Shown: piece by piece, positions 12,994-15,704 of the stretch
Layout of the letters: the number at the start of each line of letters is the position of its first letter
Position numbering within the stretch: the first letter of the stretch is position 1
DNA from: Methanobrevibacter sp.
GTDB taxonomy: Archaea > Methanobacteriota > Methanobacteria > Methanobacteriales > Methanobacteriaceae
Direction: 5' to 3'
DNA: 15,704 bases
Assembly: GCA_016838945.1 (NCBI GenBank)
Contig: JADLKP010000031.1
Coordinates: 1 to 15,704, forward strand
Position numbers and translations under genes: made by a program
Notes under the pieces: model-generated
The model's database searches: none
Seen by the model: only the letters and a program-made list of their open reading frames with translations
What the model was told of the DNA's origin: nothing

Positions 12994-14270
12994 TATTTCG
13001 GGATGCTAATCTTTCCTTCAATCGCAGATTCTGCAGCCACTTTTGCAGAGGATAGATAAACTTCCCCATCAGGGCTTCCCTGCCTTCCCTTAAAGTTTCT
13101 GTTTGATGTGGATAGGCTGACCTCTTCAGGTCCTATAAGGCCTGTATGGCCTCCAAGGCATGGTCCACAACATGGTTGTGACACGAGTGCCCCAGCTTCA
13201 ACGAAGATTTTTATCAATCCTTCATCCAAAGCTTTGAGATAAGTTTCTCTTGAAGCTGGGATGACAAGCATCCTAAGGCCATTCGCTATCTTATTTCCTT
13301 TCAAAATTTTTGCAGCATCCCTCAAGTCTTCAATCCTTCCATTTGTACAGGAACCTATGAAAACCTGATCGATTTCAACATCGCTAAGTTCACTTGCAGG
13401 CTTTACATTATCCACATTGTTTGGGCAGGCAACTTGGGGTTCAAGGTTGCTTACGTCAACGTCGATTATCTCAAGGGAGGATGAGTATGAATCAGTCTTA
13501 AGATTGGATTTTTCTATAAATGCCTTTAGCCTGTTTTTATTTTCTCCAGCAACACGGTCCTTAAGGAACTCATATGTCTTTTCATCAGGTTCCATAAGTC
13601 CGGTTTTTCCTCCCATTTCAATAGCCATATTTGACAGTACCATTCTATCAGATATGCTCATATTTGAAATGGTCTGTCCAATAAATTCACATGATTTGTA
13701 GGTCGCACCATCTGCCCCAACATTTCCAATAATGTGCAAAATCACATCTTTTGCAGAGGTATTTTCCTTTAAATCGCCATTGATGTTAAACTGCATGGTT
13801 TCCGGAACTTTAAACCATAATTGGCCAGTTGACAAGACCATTGCCATATCAGTTGATCCGATTCCTGTTGCAAATGCACCAAATGCTCCATATGTGCAGG
13901 TATGTGAATCTGCACCTACAATAAGGGTCCCTGGCAACACGTGCCCTTTTTCAGGCAAGACTTGATGGCAAATTCCTTCATTAACATCGTAAAAGTGTTC
14001 TATTCTTTGCTCTTTTGCAAATTTTCTCATAAATATATGATTATTTGCAGAATCCAGGGAATCTGCAGGAACTTGATGGTCAAAGGGAATGACTATTTTT
14101 AAAGGGTCCCATACTTTTTCACTTCCAATTTTATTAAATGATTCAACTGCAAGAGGGCCAGTCAAGTCATGTATCATGGCAATATCAATATTTGCCATTA
14201 CAATTTCACCGGCTTCCACTTCTCCTTTTCCAGAAGCTCTGGCTAATATTTTTTCAGCTATTGTTGTCAT
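12993..14270 (-). CDS. leuC: 3-isopropylmalate dehydratase large subunit
   Basis: This 425-residue aconitase-superfamily subunit carries the [4Fe-4S] cluster. The three ligand cysteines are visible as C308 in FIGSCTNGR and C368 and C371 in PCCGPCLGG. Other active-site motifs are FDHQVPADS (63-71), GADSHTCTYGAFGAFATGIGSTD (119-141) and the C-terminal TSNRNFKGRQG (388-398). Length and motif order fit the archaeal LeuC/HacA class. That class includes the homoaconitase of coenzyme B synthesis, and assignment to leucine rests on the adjacent LeuD loop and on leuB. The start at 14270 has a GGTGA ribosome site four bases upstream. A TATA-like TATAAAAAAT at 14298-14307 could give a very short leader. 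wecC ends 74 bp upstream on the same strand, so read-through is possible. Confidence 0.92.
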   Translation of the reverse strand: MTTIAEKILARASGKGEVEAGEIVMANIDIAMIHDLTGPLAVESFNKIGSEKVWDPLKIVIPFDHQVPADSLDSANNHIFMRKFAKEQRIEHFYDVNEGICHQVLPEKGHVLPGTLIVGADSHTCTYGAFGAFATGIGSTDMAMVLSTGQLWFKVPETMQFNINGDLKENTSAKDVILHIIGNVGADGATYKSCEFIGQTISNMSISDRMVLSNMAIEMGGKTGLMEPDEKTYEFLKDRVAGENKNRLKAFIEKSNLKTDSYSSSLEIIDVDVSNLEPQVACPNNVDNVKPASELSDVEIDQVFIGSCTNGRIEDLRDAAKILKGNKIANGLRMLVIPASRETYLKALDEGLIKIFVEAGALVSQPCCGPCLGGHTGLIGPEEVSLSTSNRNFKGRQGSPDGEVYLSSAKVAAESAIEGKISIPK

Positions 14271-14344
14271 TATGTCACCTTAAAAACAGTCTTATTAATT
14301 TTTTATAATAATTCATTGGGTTGTGGATAAAGTTTTAGATTTTT

Positions 14345-15604
14345 TTAATGTATAAATTTATATAAATTACCGAAATTAATTGATTCAACACCTTCGTCAG
14401 ATTCCTTTAAGATATTCTTTGTATCAAATATTATTGGTGTTTTCATCTCTTTTCTGATTTTTTCATAATCCAAGTCTTTAAATTGGTCATGATCTGCTAA
14501 AATCAATATCAATGAGGAATCTTTTATTGCTTCCTCAAAGGAAACGTATTCCGGATTGTCAAAATGAGGGTCATGAATTGCAACCTCATATCCTGCAGCC
14601 CTTAAACCATAGATAATTTCAAATGCTGGGCTTTCTCTTGCATCATCAGTGTTTCCTTTATATGCCACTCCAAATACACTGATCTTTTGAGCGTCCTTAT
14701 CCAGTTTAGCAAGTATCCTACCAGTATTTTCAATAACAAATCCGGGCATACTGTTATTTGTATCTCTCGCTAATTTGATTATTTTCGCAACATCCGGAGC
14801 TTTTGCATAGATAAAATATGGATCAATAGCTAAACAATGACCCCCTACTCCAGGTCCAGGACTATGAATGTTTACTCTTGGGTGTTTATTGGCCATTTCA
14901 ATAACATCAAGTGCATTTACACCAATTTCTGCACATATTTTCGCAAGTTCGTTTGCAAGTGCAATATTCACATCTCTAAATGTGTTTTCCATACATTTGG
15001 ACAATTCTGCAGTTTTTGCTTCAGTTTCAATTATTTCACCTTTTACAAAGGTTCTATAAACATCTGCAGCTTTGTGACTGCATTCTTCAGTGATTCCTCC
15101 AACGATTCTATTGTTGTTTACCAATTCCTCCATAATTTGTCCAGGAAGAACTCTTTCGGGGCAGTGAGCAAGGAATAAATCCTCCCCAATATTAAATCCT
15201 GCTTTTTCAAAGATTGGTTTTATTACTTCGTCAGTAGACATTGGAGCAATAGTGGATTCAATGATAACTACATTTCCCTTATTTAAAACAGGTAATATTG
15301 ATTCACATGCAGAGATTACATAACTCAAGTCACAGCTTAAGTCTTCTTTTACATAAGGTGTAGGTACTGTAATAATAAATGTATCTGCTTCTTCAGGGAT
15401 TTTTGAAGCATGATAATGCCCTTTGAAAACAGCATTTTCTATTGCATCAGAGATTCCTGGTTCTTCTATATGAGCTATTCCTTGATTTAATTTTTTCACA
15501 ATCTCTTCATTGACATCAACTCCGAGAACCTCACATCCATTCTTAGCAAATAACGCTGCTGTTGGCAAACCGATGTACCCTTGCCCTACAATACAAATTT
15601 TCAT
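14345..15604 (-). CDS. wecC: UDP-N-acetyl-D-mannosamine dehydrogenase
   Basis: This 419-residue protein belongs to the UDP-glucose/GDP-mannose dehydrogenase family and has three domains. The N-terminal NAD-binding domain begins VGQGYIGLP (6-14). The central helical domain has conserved Lys203 in AELSKCMENTFRDVNIALANEL. The C-terminal UDP-binding domain has GVAYKGNTDDARESP. The catalytic cysteine is C257 in GPGVGGHCLAIDPYF. The closest pattern is UDP-ManNAc dehydrogenase, which forms UDP-N-acetylmannosaminuronate for surface glycans, and other UDP-sugar substrates cannot be excluded. The start at 15604 has an AAGGAGA ribosome site six bases upstream. Upstream AT-rich sequence (15630-15673) contains several possible TATA boxes and I cannot choose one. 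The partner epimerase WecB is not in the window and may lie beyond the right edge. The gene may be co-transcribed with the leu genes. Confidence 0.88.
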   Translation of the reverse strand: MKICIVGQGYIGLPTAALFAKNGCEVLGVDVNEEIVKKLNQGIAHIEEPGISDAIENAVFKGHYHASKIPEEADTFIITVPTPYVKEDLSCDLSYVISACESILPVLNKGNVVIIESTIAPMSTDEVIKPIFEKAGFNIGEDLFLAHCPERVLPGQIMEELVNNNRIVGGITEECSHKAADVYRTFVKGEIIETEAKTAELSKCMENTFRDVNIALANELAKICAEIGVNALDVIEMANKHPRVNIHSPGPGVGGHCLAIDPYFIYAKAPDVAKIIKLARDTNNSMPGFVIENTGRILAKLDKDAQKISVFGVAYKGNTDDARESPAFEIIYGLRAAGYEVAIHDPHFDNPEYVSFEEAIKDSSLILILADHDQFKDLDYEKIRKEMKTPIIFDTKNILKESDEGVESINFGNLYKFIH

Positions 15605-15704
15605 AATTATCTCCTTATCATCATATATTATTATATATTATACATTATGTATTTTGATATTAATATATTATAAACATTTTTAATAAATTAATTGTAGCTT
15701 TCTT

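Noticed and set aside
12983..13069. N-terminal extension of leuD to 13069
   Set aside because: It overlaps the leuC reading frame and adds a basic tail with no family match. The ATG at 12982 has GGAGGA and the canonical LeuD N-terminus.

Overview
The window looks like a chromosomal segment of a methanogenic archaeon of the order Methanobacteriales, most likely Methanobrevibacter or a close relative. The DNA is AT-rich with T-rich intergenic regions. It has archaeal-style TATA elements about 27 nt upstream of plausible transcript starts, strong Shine-Dalgarno sites, and a gene for methanogenesis marker protein 11. It also has an adhesin-like right-handed beta-helix surface protein and a YhgE/Pip-type membrane protein, both of a kind typical of Methanobrevibacter. 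There are no rRNA or tRNA genes, CRISPR arrays, transposases or integrases.

Layout. Bases 1-2091 (+): an AarF/ABC1/UbiB-family atypical kinase with two C-terminal membrane helices, followed 49 nt later by a small acidic helical protein of unknown function. Bases 2092-2955: a long AT-rich gap holding T-tract terminator sequence duplicated as a 55-bp tandem repeat. The gap also holds two unlisted micro-ORFs for small hydrophobic proteins with a strong hairpin between them, and a bidirectional terminator hairpin. Bases 2956-6445 (-): a secreted beta-helix adhesin-like protein preceded by a YhgE/Pip protein with 24 glycine heptads, separated by a terminator hairpin. Bases 6638-8382 (+): a TM1586-like nitroreductase and a tRNA-dihydrouridine synthase, probably co-transcribed. 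Bases 8553-15604 (-): eight co-oriented genes. Read in the direction of transcription they are wecC, leuC, leuD, leuB, a family-2 glycosyltransferase, a 28-codon membrane micro-ORF with its own promoter, ribH, and mmp11.

Function. leuC, leuD and leuB form a complete isopropylmalate isomerase plus isopropylmalate dehydrogenase set. The YLIY loop of LeuD favours leucine synthesis over the paralogous homoaconitase of coenzyme B synthesis. WecC and the GT2 enzyme point to surface polysaccharide, and the adhesin and YhgE proteins also belong to the cell surface. RibH makes the lumazine precursor of riboflavin, and in methanogens of F420 precursors. Mmp11 is a methanogen-restricted protein of unknown role.

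Novelty. Most of the window is ordinary core metabolism and cell-envelope function. The most interesting unexplained elements are the three tiny hydrophobic ORFs (2494-2586, 2671-2832 and 10231-10317), two of them with excellent ribosome-binding sites. Others are the repeat-duplicated terminator region, the glycine-heptad repeat, and the AarF-plus-small-partner pair. I saw no defence or mobile system.
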